Assembly: GCF_003850345.1 (NCBI RefSeq)
Contig: NZ_CP027707.1
Span: forward strand, 1,426,001 to 1,490,000
Direction of reading: 5' to 3'
Origin: Pseudomonas chlororaphis subsp. piscium
GTDB taxonomy: Bacteria > Pseudomonadota > Gammaproteobacteria > Pseudomonadales > Pseudomonadaceae
DNA length: 64,000 bases
The notes under the pieces: model-generated
Told to the model about the DNA's origin: nothing
What the model saw: the letters and a program-made list of their open reading frames with translations, nothing else
The model's database searches: none
Part shown: piece after piece, positions 34,938 through 44,824 of the stretch
Numbering within the stretch: position 1 is the stretch's first letter
Layout: each line of letters opens with the position of its first letter
Program-made: the position numbers and the translations under genes

Positions 34938-35827
34938 GGCAGCCTCCTGGCGCATTGCAGCAGCTCATCCGCCTGGCGCACCTCGGCGTGCAGCACGGAA
35001 AACGCCGGGACCTGGTTGTCGCGCTCGATCAGGGTCGCGGTCGGTCCGATCCGCTCCAGCAGCCGCAGGTAAAGCGCCCACACGGCGTTATCGATTGGCG
35101 CGCCGTGATCGTCGATCAGCAAGCGGTCGCCCAGGCTGTCGGTGTCTTCGGCAAACCCGGCCAGGTGGATCTCGCCCACCGCGTGCAACGGCAGGGCATC
35201 GATATAGGCCAGCGGGTCGCGTCGGTGGTTGATGCACGACACGTAGACATTGTTCACGTCCAGCAACAGGCCGCAGCCGGTGCGGCCTATCACCTCGCGG
35301 ATGAATTCGGCCTCGTCCATGCTCGACTGGCGAAACTCCAGGTAGGTCGCCGGGTTCTCCAGCAGCATGGGGCGGCGCAATGTGCTCTGCACCTGGTCGA
35401 TATGTTCGCAGACGCGGTTCAGCGTCGGCCGATCATAGGCCAGGGGCAGCAGGTCATTGAGAAACACCGGGCCATGGCTGGACCAGGCCAGGTGTTCGGA
35501 AAAGGACTGGGGTTGATAACGCTCGATCAGCACGGCCAGGCGTTTCAGGTGCTGTTGGTCCAGCGGACCTTCAGCGCCGATCGACAGGCCGACGCCGTGC
35601 AGCGACAGCGGGTACTGCTCGCGGATCAGCCCCAGGTAGTGATGGAACGGCCCGCCGGCGACCATGTAGTTTTCCGCATGGACTTCAAAGAAACCGATAT
35701 CGGGCTGTTCCCTCAGAATCTGGCGAAAGTGCTCGGTCTTGAGCCCCAGCCCGGCGCGTTGCGGCAGGCTGGAGGCGGTCGCCTGAGTGGCGGGACGCAA
35801 GGGGAGTGGTACGGCCATGTTCATCAT
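34934..35827 (-). CDS. MNIO (DUF692) iron enzyme modifying the bufferin precursor (BufB-like)
   Basis: 297 residues, TIM-barrel multinuclear non-heme iron oxidative enzyme related to MbnB and TglH. Likely metal ligands and conserved motifs: [53 protein letters not shown] and DDHG. It should oxidise Cys residues of the DUF2282 peptide encoded just upstream, as other members convert Cys to heterocyclic or thioamide groups. The start is the ATG at 35827, 19 nt after the bufA-like gene. Which Cys are modified is inference. Confidence 0.92.
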   Translation of the reverse strand: MMNMAVPLPLRPATQATASSLPQRAGLGLKTEHFRQILREQPDIGFFEVHAENYMVAGGPFHHYLGLIREQYPLSLHGVGLSIGAEGPLDQQHLKRLAVLIERYQPQSFSEHLAWSSHGPVFLNDLLPLAYDRPTLNRVCEHIDQVQSTLRRPMLLENPATYLEFRQSSMDEAEFIREVIGRTGCGLLLDVNNVYVSCINHRRDPLAYIDALPLHAVGEIHLAGFAEDTDSLGDRLLIDDHGAPIDNAVWALYLRLLERIGPTATLIERDNQVPAFSVLHAEVRQADELLQCARRLP

Positions 35828-35846
35828 CGACACTCAGGCAGGTGGC

Positions 35847-36152
35847 TTACGACTTGGCTTTGTAGGCTTGCAGCTGGCCGAAACCGGTAGGCGAGGTGTT
35901 GCTGGCGGTTTTCTCGCAGGTGCCTTTAGGAACCAGTTTCCAGGCGTTGGCCTGGTGGTCGACCTTGGCAGTACCGGCACAGGTGGTGCCCGCGCCTGCC
36001 GCGCAATCGTTCTTGCCTTTCATGGCGACGCCAAAGCATTTCTCCATGTCGTCGGCGGCCTGGGCGGTGGTCGGCAGCGCGGCCATGCTCAAGGCAGAAC
36101 CGAGGGCCAGGGCCAGGGCGGCGGCGGACAGGGTGCGAGTGGTAGCGGTCAT
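35847..36152 (-). CDS. Bufferin-type RiPP precursor (DUF2282, BufA-like)
   Basis: 101 residues. Long Sec signal peptide (about residues 1-32, ..LPTTAQA) instead of a classical leader, then a mature region with four Cys at 39, 50, 58 and 79: [25 protein letters not shown] and VPKGTCEKT. The EKCFG, NDC, CAG and GTCEK blocks are the DUF2282 hallmark. By analogy with described bufferins it is matured by the adjacent MNIO enzyme, exported, and binds copper in the periplasm. A 20-residue tail ([19 protein letters not shown]) extends past the last Cys. SD GGAGAAA. First gene of the operon. Confidence 0.9.
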   Translation of the reverse strand: MTATTRTLSAAALALALGSALSMAALPTTAQAADDMEKCFGVAMKGKNDCAAGAGTTCAGTAKVDHQANAWKLVPKGTCEKTASNTSPTGFGQLQAYKAKS

Positions 36153-36182
36153 GGTGTTTCTCCAGAAAAGGTATTTGGGAAG

Positions 36183-36238
36183 GCAGGCATGTGTGCCTGC
36201 TTATCCCTCTAGAGAAAGGCCGATGGGGTTTGTTACAG
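36183..36238 (-). promoter_or_regulatory. Possible ECF-type promoter and hairpin upstream of bufA-like gene
   Basis: Read on the minus strand, TGTAACAAA (36229-36237) could be an ECF-sigma -35 element, with a CTAGAGG stretch about 17 nt downstream as a -10 candidate. A perfect palindrome GCAGGCA-tgtg-TGCCTGC (36183-36200) follows, between that point and the ATG. The promoter call is a guess from pattern and position; the palindrome is certain. Confidence 0.35.
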
Positions 36239-36311
36239 CGAGCGCTGAAAAATATTCAGCGGTGCGAGGTTTGCCTGCCTTGGGAGTCAGTCCGGGAGGC
36301 CGTGGCGCCTG

Positions 36312-36382
36312 CATCGCCGGCAAGCCTGGCTCCTACAGAAGCGGGGCGCGCGGGCCTGTAGGAGCGAGGCTTGCCCGCGATG
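36312..36382. repeat. REP pair 5
   Basis: CATCGCCGGCAAGCCTGGCT..CCTACAG and GTAGGAGCGAGGCTTGCCC form close-spaced inverted arms between the bufferin promoter and the bra terminator. Confidence 0.8.
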
Positions 36383-36422
36383 GGATGCATCGGCAGCCAG
36401 ATTTCTCATGGTCTTGCGAGGC

Positions 36423-36450
36423 AAAAAAAAACGGCCCCGAAGGGCCGTTC
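36423..36450 (-). terminator. Terminator of the bra operon
   Basis: Minus strand: AACGGCCC TTCG GGGCCGTT followed by a run of eight or nine T, 18 nt after braG. An extra-stable TTCG loop. Confidence 0.9.
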
Positions 36451-36467
36451 TTTGTTGCAGCAGGTGC

Positions 36468-37169
36468 TCAGCCGCCCAGATAGGCTTCGCGCACCTTGGG
36501 GTCGGTCAGCAGGGCTTCACCGGTGCCTTGCATCACCACCCGGCCGTTTTCCAGTACATAGGCACGGTCGGCGATCTTCAGCGCCTGGTTGGCGTTCTGC
36601 TCCACCAGGAACACCGTCACGCCGTCACGGCGCAGCTGTTCGATGATGTCGAAGATCTGCTGGATGATGATCGGCGCCAGGCCCAGGGACGGTTCGTCGA
36701 GCAGCAACAGCTTGGGCTTGCTCATCAGCGCGCGGCCGATGGCGAGCATCTGCTGTTCGCCGCCGGACATGGTGCCGCCGCGCTGGTTGAAGCGTTCCTT
36801 GAGGCGCGGGAACAGGCCCAGGACCTTGTCCATCTGCTCCTGGTAATCGCCCTTGTCGGTGAAGAACCCGCCCATGGCGAGGTTCTCCTCCACGGTCAGG
36901 CGGGCGAAGACCCGACGACCTTCCGGCACCACGGCAATGCTCTTGCGCATGATCTGCGCGGAGGTCTGCCCCACCAGTTCCTCACCCAGGTAACGGATGC
37001 TGCCGCTGTGGGCCTGCGGCGAACCGCAGAGAGTCATCAGCAGGGTGGATTTACCGGCGCCGTTGGCGCCGATCAAGGTGACGATCTCGCCCTGGCGGAT
37101 CTCGACGTTGACGCTGTGCAGCGCCTGGATCTTGCCGTAGAAGGTGGAAACGTTTTCGAACTGCAGCAT
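36468..37169 (-). CDS. braG: Branched-chain amino acid ABC importer, ATPase G
   Basis: 233-residue LivF/BraG ATPase. Walker A GANGAGKST, signature MSGGEQQ, Walker B LLLLDEPSLGLAP. One of two ATPases energising uptake of leucine, isoleucine and valine. It starts directly next to the stop of braF (36468-37169 against 37170), so the two are coupled. Last of braCDEFG. Confidence 0.95.
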   Translation of the reverse strand: MLQFENVSTFYGKIQALHSVNVEIRQGEIVTLIGANGAGKSTLLMTLCGSPQAHSGSIRYLGEELVGQTSAQIMRKSIAVVPEGRRVFARLTVEENLAMGGFFTDKGDYQEQMDKVLGLFPRLKERFNQRGGTMSGGEQQMLAIGRALMSKPKLLLLDEPSLGLAPIIIQQIFDIIEQLRRDGVTVFLVEQNANQALKIADRAYVLENGRVVMQGTGEALLTDPKVREAYLGG

Positions 37170-37933
<764 letters not shown>

Positions 37934-37937
<4 letters not shown>

Positions 37938-39198
37938 TTGCGCGGCTCCGCTTTCAGTTGCAGGACGGGACGTTGCATGGGCAGCAGGCCTTGAGGACGC
38001 CAGATCATCATCAGCACCATCATGGCGCCGAACATCAACATGCGGTATTCGCTGAATTCGCGCATCAGTTCAGGCAGCAGGATCATCACGGTGGCCGCGA
38101 GGACCACGCCCAACTGCGAGCCCATGCCGCCCAGCACCACGATGGCGAGGATGGTCGCGGACTCGATGAAGGTGAAGGACTCCGGCGTCACCAGGCCCTG
38201 GCGCGCGGCGAAGAAGCTGCCGGCGAAACCGGCGAAGCAGGCACCCAGGGTGAAGGCCGACAGCTTGATCACGGTCGGGTTCAGGCCCAGTGCCCGGCAG
38301 GCGATTTCGTCTTCACGCAGGGCTTCCCAGGCACGCCCCAGGGGCATGCGCAGCAAGCGGTTGATGACGAACAGGGCGAACAGCGCCAGCAACAGCGCGA
38401 CCAGGTAAAGGAAGATCACCTTGTTGATCGAGTTGTATTCGATGCCGAAGTACTCGTGGAAGGTCTGCAGGCCCTCGGCCGCCTTGCGTTCGAAGGTCAG
38501 GCCGAAGAACGTCGGTTTCTCGATGTTGCTGATGCCGTTCGGACCACCGGTGAGGCCGGTCAGGTTACGCAGGAACAAGCGGATGATTTCACCGAAGCCC
38601 AGGGTCACGATCGCCAGGTAGTCACCGCGCAGGCGCAATACCGGGAAGCCCAGCAGGAAGCCGAAGCTGGCCGCCATCAGGCCGGCGATAGGCAGGCAGA
38701 TCCAGAAGCTCAACCCGTAATAGTGCGACAGCAGCGCGTAGCTGTAGGCGCCCACGGCGTAGAAGCCGACGTACCCCAGGTCCAGCAGGCCGGCCAGGCC
38801 GACCACGATGTTCAGGCCCAGGCCGAGCATCACGTAGATCAGCACCAGGGTGGCGATATCCACCGCGCCGCGGGAGCCGAAGAACGGCCAGACCAGCGCA
38901 CCGATGATCAACGCAATGATGACCCAGCGCTGGGTGGTCGGCAGGGTCAGGAAGTTACTGGCCTTGGCCGGAATCACCGGCATATTGGGCGAGGCCTTCC
39001 AGGCCGCGCTGATTTGATGGTCGAACAGCACCCGCAGAAACATCAGCACCGAACACGCGGCGATGATCATCAGCGTGGTGGGGCTGGTGCCATGGACTTC
39101 CAGGTTGATGCCGACGATGGTCAGTTTCAAACCGAGTATCGGATAGGCGACGGCCCACACCAGCAAGGCGCTGAAGAACGCCTGTCGAAGATTCCTAG

Positions 39199-39202
<4 letters not shown>
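37934..39202 (-). CDS. braE: Branched-chain amino acid ABC importer, permease E
   Basis: 422-residue LivM/BraE permease. Relative to short LivM proteins it has the N-terminal extension with extra membrane segments typical of Pseudomonas BraE. Core motifs include [27 protein letters not shown] and the cytoplasmic [19 protein letters not shown] loop that contacts the ATPase. The ATG overlaps the braD stop by four bases and follows GGAGG. Confidence 0.94.
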
Positions 39203-40122
<920 letters not shown>

Positions 40123-40303
40123 TACAGCGCTCCTAAAAACCTGATACGCATTTCACTGGTGGAGTCATTTTCCCGCCTGCGCCCCGTGGATCTGCATCCA
40201 CTTCGGGTCAGGTTTTGCCAGCGAACCGCTGATGACGGTTTTGAGATTTTCAGGTGGGCGGGCTTCCGGATCACGGAAAACAGGCCCAATACGTTCGTAA
40301 AAC

Positions 40304-40329
40304 AAAGCCCACGGCACGCCGTGGGCTTT
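40304..40329 (-). terminator. Intercistronic terminator braC/braD
   Basis: AAAGCCCACGG and CCGTGGGCTTT form a perfect 11-bp stem with a 4-nt loop; on the minus strand TTTGTTTT follows. Placed 25 nt after braC, it should limit read-through into the permease genes. Confidence 0.85.
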
Positions 40330-40353
40330 ATTGGCAGTCAGTAAGGCAGGGCC

Positions 40354-41481
40354 TTATTGAGGCGAGACTTCGGTTTTAGGTTTGCCGAAGTGCCACTGGT
40401 AGACCACGAACTTGAAGTCTTTCAGGTCGCCCTTGGCGTCGAAGCTCAGGTCGCCAGTCGGGGTCTTGAAAGTACCGGCGTGGATGGCTTCAGCCACTTT
40501 GGCCGGATCTTCGCTCTTGGCGGCGGTGATACCGCCGGCAATGACTTCAACCGCGGAGTAGGAAGGGAACACGAACGGACCGCTCGGGTCTTCTTTCTTG
40601 GCCTTGAACGCATCCGCCAGGGCCACGTTGGCCGGATCCTGGTCGAAGGATTTCGGCAGGGTCACCAGCAGGCCTTCGGAAGCATCCTTGGCGATCTGCG
40701 AAATGGAGTCGTTACCCACGCCTTCCGGACCCATGAACTTGGCCTTCAGGCCTTTTTCCTGAGCTTGACGCAGGATCAGGCCCAGCTCCGGGTGGTAGCC
40801 GCCGTAGTAGACGAAGTCGACGTTGGCTTGCTTGAGCTTGGCGATCATCGAGGAGAAGTCTTTGTCGCCGGCGTTGATGCCTTCGAACACGGCAACCTTG
40901 GTGCCTTTCTTCTCGAGGGTCTGCTTCACGGCGGTGGCGATGCCTTCACCGTATTGCTGCTTGTCGTGCAGCACGGCAACGATTTTCGGTTTCACGTGGT
41001 CGGCGATGTAGTTGCCGGCGGCAGGGCCCTGGGCGCTGTCCAGGCCGATGGTGCGGAACACCATCTTGTAACCACGGGTGGTGATGTCCGGGCTGGTGGC
41101 GGCGGGGGTGATCATGACCACGCCTTCGTCTTCGTAGATGTCCGAAGCCGGTTGAGTGGAGCTGGAGCACAGGTGACCGATCACGAACTTGACGCCGTCG
41201 TTGACGACTTTGTTGGCTACGGCGACGGCTTGTTTCGGATCGCAGGCATCATCGTATTCAACGGCCTGGAGCTGCTTGCCATCGACGCCGCCCTTGGCGT
41301 TGATTTGTTCGATGGCCATTTTCGCGCCACTGAACTGCATGTCGCCGTACTGGGCTACAGGGCCGGTCTTGGGGCCGGCGATGCCGATCTTGATGGTGTC
41401 AGCTGCGAACGAATGGCTGGCGACTCCGGCCAGAACCATAGCGGCAAACAGTTTGGAAATCTGCTTAGTAGCCTTATTCAT
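40354..41481 (-). CDS. braC: Branched-chain amino acid binding protein
   Basis: 375 residues with a Sec signal peptide (FAAMVLAGVASHSFA, cleavage near 27). Mature part is a LivJ/BraC-type periplasmic binding protein: TIKIGIAGPKTGPVAQYG, AIEQINAKGG, VVNDGVKFVIGHLCSSSTQPASDIY with the paired Cys (DDACDP, HLCSS) that form the family disulfide. Binds Leu/Ile/Val (and Ala/Thr in some species). SD GGAG. First gene of braCDEFG. Confidence 0.95.
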   Translation of the reverse strand: MNKATKQISKLFAAMVLAGVASHSFAADTIKIGIAGPKTGPVAQYGDMQFSGAKMAIEQINAKGGVDGKQLQAVEYDDACDPKQAVAVANKVVNDGVKFVIGHLCSSSTQPASDIYEDEGVVMITPAATSPDITTRGYKMVFRTIGLDSAQGPAAGNYIADHVKPKIVAVLHDKQQYGEGIATAVKQTLEKKGTKVAVFEGINAGDKDFSSMIAKLKQANVDFVYYGGYHPELGLILRQAQEKGLKAKFMGPEGVGNDSISQIAKDASEGLLVTLPKSFDQDPANVALADAFKAKKEDPSGPFVFPSYSAVEVIAGGITAAKSEDPAKVAEAIHAGTFKTPTGDLSFDAKGDLKDFKFVVYQWHFGKPKTEVSPQ

Positions 41482-41820
41482 AGTGCTCCACTCTTACTGT
41501 TGTAATTTTTATAGTCCTGGCGCCGTAGCTGCAGAACCGGGTCAGATATCTCTTGGATATCCCCGGAAAATGCCCCCGGCAACTGTACCGGTACAGTGTA
41601 GAGCGCCGATTGTTAGCCTGGGAAGCTGGCGCCAGGGGGCAAAATCAGGGGGTGTCGCTTTATTGAAAGAAAAAGACAGAATCGCGGCGGGGTTTTGACC
41701 GTATTCAGCGAGCAATCCTTGGCTCTCCTGCACTTCTCTATCGTTGACGCAATTGCAACCGGGTTTGTCTGCCAGAGCACCGACGTTATCATTGCGCCGA
41801 TTTCTTTTCGGGACAGGCCC
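41482..41820. promoter_or_regulatory. Divergent region braC / DUF2288 gene with 16-bp palindrome
   Basis: 339 nt without a gene. It contains a perfect 16-bp palindrome ACTGTACCGGTACAGT (41582-41597), 101 nt from the braC start, a likely transcription-factor site. The rest should hold the promoters of braC and of the small plus-strand gene. Confidence 0.55.
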
Positions 41821-42132
41821 ATGACTCAAGAACCTAGCACCCTCTATGCCAAGCTGCTTGGTGAAACCGCATCTATTACCTGGAAGGAGTTGGAGCCGTT
41901 CTTCGCCAAGGGTGCCCTATTGTGGGTCGACGCCGGCCTGGATTTGATCGAGGTAGCCGAGGCCATGGCCGAGAACCAGGCCGAGAAAGTCTCTGCCTGG
42001 CTGGCCGCCGAGAAGGTTGGCAAGGTGTCTGCGACGCGGGCGCTGGATCTGGTGGAGCGTGATCCGCTGCTGTGGGCGGTGGTGGTTTCGCCGTGGATTC
42101 TGGTCCAGGAAAGGGCGCAGACCGAAGGTTGA
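41821..42132 (+). CDS. DUF2288 family protein
   Basis: 103 residues, acidic and mainly helical: LYAKLLGETASITWKELEPFFAKGALLWV, ..RDPLLWAVVVSPWILVQER. This is the DUF2288 family, common in proteobacteria and cyanobacteria; function unknown. Start at MTQEPST, with an upstream in-frame stretch judged non-coding. Monocistronic, followed by a weak hairpin. Confidence 0.8.
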   Translation: MTQEPSTLYAKLLGETASITWKELEPFFAKGALLWVDAGLDLIEVAEAMAENQAEKVSAWLAAEKVGKVSATRALDLVERDPLLWAVVVSPWILVQERAQTEG

Positions 42133-42273
42133 GCGCCAAAATGGTGCCTGGTTTTTCCGGCTAAAAGTGTGTAGCCGAGTAACCGCGATCACGGTGATGG
42201 CAAGTTGCCCGTGGAGAAAGGCCCCACCCGTTTCAGGCTGACGGTGACGTAAGCGGAATGGGAACAGTTTTCA

Positions 42274-42301
42274 AGGCCGCCTGAGGGCGGCCTGATTGTT
42301 T
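42274..42301 (+). terminator. Terminator-like hairpin
   Basis: AGGCCGCC and GGCGGCCT with a 4-nt loop, followed by GATTGTTT, 140 nt after the DUF2288 gene. Confidence 0.55.
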
Positions 42302-42338
42302 CCGGGTATTAACACACTTCCCTGTAAACGCCATTCCC

Positions 42339-42433
42339 CTGTAGGAGCGAAGCTTGCTCGCGATCAGCGGCATCAAGCTCAAGCGATGTCGGCTGGCAGG
42401 ACGCTATCGCGAGCAAGCTTCGCTCCTACAGAA
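42339..42433. repeat. REP pair 6
   Basis: CTGTAGGAGCGAAGCTTGCT and AGCAAGCTTCGCTCCTACAG are perfect arms about 45 nt apart, between convergent genes. Confidence 0.9.
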
Positions 42434-42448
42434 GAGAACGGGTAGCTT

Positions 42449-44632
42449 TCAGTACGCCGTCCTGCCCGTATGGTTGTTCAGCGAGATGACCTTGGTCTTG
42501 CCGATGCGGTGGCGATAGATCTCGCGCAGGTACTTGATGGCTTTCTTCACGCAATCGCGGGACAGGCGGATGTCGTTGATCGAGACGAACTTGTCCTTGT
42601 CGTTGATCAGCTCGCGGTACTTCTTCTCGTACATCGGCTTGATCGCGTACCAGTTGGTATCGAGGATCTTCGCCGGGTTCTCGAACTCGTTGAGCAGCTC
42701 GTCGATGCGGCTTTCATCGAACTCCTCGCTGACGATGAAATCGAGGATCGAGTTGTCCAGGGTCTCGTCGAAGCGGTACGGGTTGCGGGCGAAGCAACGC
42801 TTGATAAAGGCCACGATCAGGGTCAGGAAGTCGTCCGACAGGCACGGGCTCTTGGCGATCAGGGTGGTCAGCGACAGGTTGGCCGAGGCGCCGATCACCA
42901 GGGCATAACGCTTGAGGGTGGTGTTGGGGAACAGGCTGTTGAGGTGGGTCTTGAGCCGGTTCAGGTCCATGTACGACAGCTTGTAGTCCTTTGGCAGGGA
43001 GACGATCGACACCACCGACGAGCAGTTCTTGAAGAAGTGCAGGTCGTGCAGCGCGGCCGCGTCGTAACCGGAAGCCTTGTATTGCTCCAGCGCCGCGCGA
43101 TAGCGCTTGGACTCGATCGGCAGCAGGCTGATGCCTTCGATGGCCTGGGTCACCTTGTTGAAGTGCGGCAGGTCGATGGAGCGGAAGAACAGGTCGTCGA
43201 TGTTCAGGCGCTGCGGCTCTTTCTCGAACACCTTGAACTTGTCGCCGGTCGGCACCGGGGTTTCCGGAACCACGGACTCGGCATAGGCGATCGCCACCGG
43301 GCCGGCCAGGCTCATGAACAGGTCGTTGGCATCCAGGCGGATGGTCTCGCCGATGTCGATGCCGGCGCGGCGGAAGTAGTTCTGGTCGTAGTCTGTGGTC
43401 ACCGCCTGGGCGGTGAGGATGTTGAAGATCTGCTGGGAGATGTACTGGTTGGCGTGCTTTTCCATGGCGTTGACGTCGATGTTCTGGATGTTGCCGTCAT
43501 CGCTTTCTTCGGCATAACGCATGATGTCGTTGGAAATCAGCATCATCGCGTTCCATGGGCGGATGCGCCCCATGACGCTGGCTTCGCTGCTGTCTTCGTT
43601 ATCGAAGTTGTAGGAGAAGTCCCATTCTTCCGACAGGTATTTGCACAGCAGGCGTCCGGCGTTGATGTGCAGCGCCTCGGACATTTCGCTGCGGTGGTCG
43701 GAGATATTCGGCAGTACGCAGATACCGCTGGTGAAGATCGGCTCGAAGACGAAGGAGTGGCCGCTCTTGCTGTCGTGCTCGTCGATCGGCTTGGTGTCGA
43801 ACGTCTTGTTCATGTACGAGTACTGCTGGGCCAGGCCGAACTCCGAGGCCATGCCCGAACCGGTACCGCCGCCGGCGCTGAAGATCGAGAAGTACAGGCG
43901 CGACTGGTTGGCCTTGATGCCGCAGGAGTCGATCAGGTACGAGTGGATCATTTTCCAGTCGGGGCTGGAGAAACGCTGGGTGTCCTTGTTGAGGATGATC
44001 TTGGCCAGGTACTGGCCGAGGATCGGCGCGTTACCGGCGCCGCCGGCATGGACTTCCGAGAGGTCCATGATCTTCATCTTGCTGTAGTCGCGGATGAAGC
44101 CGCTTTTTTCGCCCTTGCGCGAGAAGCGGATGCGCCCGGCGATGTCCTTGTCCAGGTCGCCCAGCATCACCAGGGGCTCGACCAGGAACACCGGTTTGCT
44201 GGCCTTGTTCTGGCCCAGGCGCAGGTTGTGGCGGATCCACTGGGCGGGGCTGTAGCCCTTGTCGGCATAGGCCTTGTCGTCGTTGTTGAACTCGTTGAGA
44301 TAGAACTTGCGGGCGTTGTACACCAGCTCCGCCACATCCAGGGCGATGTTCGATCCGCAGCGGCCCAGGCCGATCAGGCAGACCGAGGGAAACTCCTGCT
44401 CGCGGCGCGCCTCGAGTTCGTCTTCCAGGTGCGGCGCGCGGGGGAATACCGAGTCGCGCAGGCCGTCGAGGTTGTCGAGGATGCGGTCGGTGTTGGTTTC
44501 GGTGAAGTAGAGGTACTGCTGGGGCGCCTGAGGGCGCGAGCTGGACAATGGCTTCGAATCTGAAAAGCTCTGGCTGCCCGGGGTCAGCGTCAGTTCGGAT
44601 ACTGCGTTGGCAGAATTGTTTTTAGAAGTCAT
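42449..44632 (-). CDS. Tubulin/FtsZ-superfamily GTPase-like protein, 727 aa
   Basis: Not a usual Pseudomonas annotation, but motifs point to the FtsZ/tubulin fold. The tubulin signature GGGTGSG is exact (254-260, SIFSAGGGTGSGM). CLIGLGRCGSN (85-95) resembles the first glycine-rich T1 loop and GGAGNAP (197-203) the T3 loop. LISNDIMRY (365-373) resembles the IPND.L element of FtsZ. TIRLDANDLFM (430-440) resembles the T7 catalytic loop NxDxxD, with Arg432 for Asn and Asp434/Asp437 kept. The first 80 residues are low-complexity, and about 250 residues follow the putative GTPase core, making it far longer than FtsZ (about 390). No partner gene adjoins it. Other possibilities such as Tubulin_2 or FtsZl families cannot be separated by eye. 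Confidence 0.65.
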   Translation of the reverse strand: MTSKNNSANAVSELTLTPGSQSFSDSKPLSSSRPQAPQQYLYFTETNTDRILDNLDGLRDSVFPRAPHLEDELEARREQEFPSVCLIGLGRCGSNIALDVAELVYNARKFYLNEFNNDDKAYADKGYSPAQWIRHNLRLGQNKASKPVFLVEPLVMLGDLDKDIAGRIRFSRKGEKSGFIRDYSKMKIMDLSEVHAGGAGNAPILGQYLAKIILNKDTQRFSSPDWKMIHSYLIDSCGIKANQSRLYFSIFSAGGGTGSGMASEFGLAQQYSYMNKTFDTKPIDEHDSKSGHSFVFEPIFTSGICVLPNISDHRSEMSEALHINAGRLLCKYLSEEWDFSYNFDNEDSSEASVMGRIRPWNAMMLISNDIMRYAEESDDGNIQNIDVNAMEKHANQYISQQIFNILTAQAVTTDYDQNYFRRAGIDIGETIRLDANDLFMSLAGPVAIAYAESVVPETPVPTGDKFKVFEKEPQRLNIDDLFFRSIDLPHFNKVTQAIEGISLLPIESKRYRAALEQYKASGYDAAALHDLHFFKNCSSVVSIVSLPKDYKLSYMDLNRLKTHLNSLFPNTTLKRYALVIGASANLSLTTLIAKSPCLSDDFLTLIVAFIKRCFARNPYRFDETLDNSILDFIVSEEFDESRIDELLNEFENPAKILDTNWYAIKPMYEKKYRELINDKDKFVSINDIRLSRDCVKKAIKYLREIYRHRIGKTKVISLNNHTGRTAY

Positions 44633-44824
44633 TGTGCGCCGTGTGCCTGGACTGGTCGGCTCGGTGACAAGATATCAAAGAGCCATCAAGTGGGTTCTCG
44701 CGACTTTACAGTGCGATATTGGCCCCAGCGATAGGGATAAGTCTGATGGCCGCTAGGGGGAATCCTTTCCTAAGTTCAGATGAATCGGCCAGTTTTCGGT
44801 GATCTTTAATCAAAAGGAGGCAAG
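44633..44824. promoter_or_regulatory. Divergent promoter region, tubulin-like gene / reductase gene
   Basis: 192 nt without a gene. The plus-strand side has a strong SD (AAAAGGAGG). The minus-strand gene has only a weak SD (CAGG, far). No palindrome was recognised. Confidence 0.45.

Noticed and set aside
42470..44563. 697-codon plus-strand frame opposite the tubulin-like gene
   Set aside because: Valine/Asp/Gln-rich shadow; the minus-strand reading has ordered motifs (GGGTGSG etc.) and an independent start.
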